Of a stretch of DNA of 64,000 nucleotides, positions 62,657-64,000 are shown one piece after another. The first letter of the stretch is position 1, and every line of letters starts with the position of its first letter. Below the pieces are notes generated by a model. That model did not search any database. It was not told the DNA's origin and worked only from the letters and a program-made list of their open reading frames with translations. Source of the stretch: Anianabacter salinae (GTDB lineage Bacteria; Pseudomonadota; Alphaproteobacteria; Rhodobacterales; Rhodobacteraceae); contig NZ_JAHQZS010000009.1 of NCBI RefSeq assembly GCF_019061145.1, positions 1-64,000 of the forward strand, written 5' to 3'. A program made the translations under genes and the position numbers.

Positions 62657-63692
62657 CCGCGCCTCTGTGTGTAAAGACGAATTCGGGGATGCTGTGGCTG
62701 GCAAACCCGGATTTGAATTCGTTAATTGCGCGCTCTTTCGGTGTCTGACGGCCCGCGCTCACCCGCCCCAGACGATACCAGGGCAGGCCCCAAGCCTGAA
62801 ACGTCGCGATGGCATGGTGCTGCACTACATGGCCTAAAGGCTTATCGAAAAGGTCTCGGTCATAGGCAGCCACGCTGTAATTGGCCTCGGTCGCGGACAG
62901 CGTGAAATACCCGGCCCCGACCAACGTGTCTCTTCCGTCCCGCAACGTGACCAGCATGCCGTGCCCGGCCGTCAGCGCCTCATACTGGCAATCCCAGGTC
63001 GCCTGGGACCGAGTCGCCCGCCCGGCCACCCGCCTGTGTAGCGCTTGAAACGCGGCCCAGTCTTCGGTCTGGGTGCCCGAATGCACCTGCGCCCCCCACA
63101 GCTTGAGGCCCTGCTTGATCAGGGGTTTGAAGCTTTTTCGGAAATTACCCTGCAGATCCCCCGGGGCCTGCCGCAGATCGACATAGAGCGCGAGATCGGG
63201 GCGCGGATCGGCCCCCGCCATCATTGCCTGCCGCGGCCAGTCCGCAAGGCCGGCACGATCTTCGCCGACAAACAGGCTCTGGCTCTCCCAGCAGTCCGCG
63301 CCCAGCGTTTCTGAAACCCTCGCCGCCAGGTCCTTGCATTTAGCCACCAGCCGTGCGCGCGCCCGGGGCGGTAGGGTCTCCACCCACAGAGGCGGCAGGC
63401 AGTACAGGCCTTGCGCGCTCAGCCGCGATTGGCCCTCCGCCGTGACGACACTGAGCGGCCACAGACCGACGGGTTGTCCTCCGAGCGTGACAACAAGACT
63501 CAGATCATCGAGCCGCGAGACATACTCGGAAAAATACCGGTCCTGAAATGTCAGCACCGGCGGCGTATAGGCGACGGGGACATAGGCGCATTGCGCCAGG
63601 GTCCGGGTCCAGAGTTCATGCGACCAATGCGCGCGCGCAACCTCCAGCCCGGCTTCTTGGCCCAGCGTGATGATCTGCGCATCTGATAGCAT
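62646..63692 (-). CDS. FemAB/GNAT-like acyltransferase
   Basis: ATG 63692 has AAGAGGGG upstream and gives 348 residues; the longer frame starts at GTG. The second half (FRKSFKPLIKQGLKLWGAQV, VGAGYFTLSATEANYSVAAYDRDL, KPLGHVVQHHAIATFQAWG) resembles the GNAT/FemAB-type acyltransferase fold used for amide or N-acyl transfer in glycan loci. It may add an acyl or amino-acyl group to a sugar. It is the first gene of the minus-strand block, divergent from the gene at 63,856. Confidence 0.75.
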   Translation of the reverse strand: MLSDAQIITLGQEAGLEVARAHWSHELWTRTLAQCAYVPVAYTPPVLTFQDRYFSEYVSRLDDLSLVVTLGGQPVGLWPLSVVTAEGQSRLSAQGLYCLPPLWVETLPPRARARLVAKCKDLAARVSETLGADCWESQSLFVGEDRAGLADWPRQAMMAGADPRPDLALYVDLRQAPGDLQGNFRKSFKPLIKQGLKLWGAQVHSGTQTEDWAAFQALHRRVAGRATRSQATWDCQYEALTAGHGMLVTLRDGRDTLVGAGYFTLSATEANYSVAAYDRDLFDKPLGHVVQHHAIATFQAWGLPWYRLGRVSAGRQTPKERAINEFKSGFASHSIPEFVFTHRGADAG

Positions 63693-63855
63693 CGCCGTTC
63701 CCCTCTTGCCTGTTGCCAAGATCAGTGTCGCCTGTGCCACGCGCACTCTTTACTGAAGGGTCATGCAAAAGAAAATGCCACAGGTCTCAAACATTGATTC
63801 TTGGGGCGCACTGCCCCAAAAAGCGGTCAAACATTCGGGTATTCGGAGGCAACAG

Positions 63856-64000
63856 ATGCAGCATATCGTTATAATCGGGGGCGGCTATGCGGGGGCGATG
63901 ACGGCGGTACTCTTCGCTCATGACCGCAATTTCTCCGTCACCGTGGTCGAAAAGCAGAACCGTCTCGGCGGGCTCTACAACTCGGCCTGGGAACACGACG
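63856..64000 (+). CDS. FAD/NAD(P)-binding protein, 5' part only (cut by window end)
   Basis: A frame opens at ATG 63856 with CGGAGG 6 bp before it and stays open to the last base (48 codons). It encodes a Rossmann start (HIVIIGGGYAGAMTAVLFA, then VTVVEKQNRLGGLYNSAW), much like UDP-galactopyranose mutase-type or amine-oxidase-type flavoproteins. It resembles the start of the protein at 41,742-43,001. The rest lies outside the window. Confidence 0.8.
   Translation, partial: MQHIVIIGGGYAGAMTAVLFAHDRNFSVTVVEKQNRLGGLYNSAWEHD

Noticed and set aside
1-64000. CRISPR arrays, tRNA or rRNA genes
   Set aside because: No regularly spaced short repeats with variable spacers, and no tRNA- or rRNA-like sequence noticed on either strand.

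Overview
The window looks like part of an extrachromosomal replicon (plasmid) of an alphaproteobacterium of the Rhodobacteraceae / Roseobacter group, probably an aerobic anoxygenic phototroph. The evidence is the high GC content, a DnaA-like plasmid initiator divergent from parAB, a bacteriochlorophyll a and spheroidene-type carotenoid gene cluster with pufQBALMX, TRAP transport genes and a nonulosonic-acid type glycan locus. No rRNA, tRNA or CRISPR was seen.

Layout. (1) 1-11,650: accessory genes. These are a repeat-rich exported protein cut by the window start, three secreted proteins of unknown function, a molybdopterin-fold protein plus histidine kinase pair, a dctPQM TRAP operon with a GlcG/HbpS protein, a membrane protein and an orphan response regulator with a LuxR-type output domain. 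(2) 11,696-17,305: a membrane-anchored nucleotide-sugar dehydratase, then the replication and partition module (DnaA-like initiator, an origin region with overlapping inverted repeats and short direct repeats, parA, parB). (3) 17,340-39,547: half of a photosynthesis gene cluster: bchO-bchD-bchI-crtA (minus), crtI-crtB-tspO (plus), crtD-crtC (minus), crtE-crtF-bchC-bchX-bchY-bchZ-pufQ-pufB-pufA-pufL-pufM-pufX and dxs (plus). Seven TGT-N12-ACA sites, the PpsR/CrtJ consensus, sit in the three crt/bch control regions. bchFNBHLM, lhaA, puhA, bchEJGP, acsF and ppsR are not here. (4) 39,548-40,195: remnants of an IS30-like transposase exactly where the photosynthesis cluster stops. (5) 40,196-63,692: about 22 minus-strand genes for a surface glycan. 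They include a pseudaminic-acid-like set (PseB, PseC, PseG, PseI and a SpsF-type cytidylyltransferase fused to a class-III aminotransferase), KdsA with a stand-alone CBS protein, a PglC-like sugar transferase, a PglK-like ABC flippase, glycosyltransferases, a PFTS-motif protein and an O-antigen ligase/polymerase-like protein. (6) 63,856-end: a truncated FAD-binding protein on the plus strand.

How it works together. The replicon carries pigment synthesis, the reaction centre and LH1 as one transferable unit next to its own partition system. A 16-bp palindrome (TGTCCCCGCGGGGACA and close variants) recurs from the parA leader through parA, bchO, bchD and crtA, and is read in different frames. 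This suggests that the plasmid centromere extends into the photosynthesis genes. The glycan half probably equips the cell surface (capsule, O-antigen or flagellin) with a nonulosonic-acid sugar. All functions are inferred from reading the translated sequence; no database search was run.
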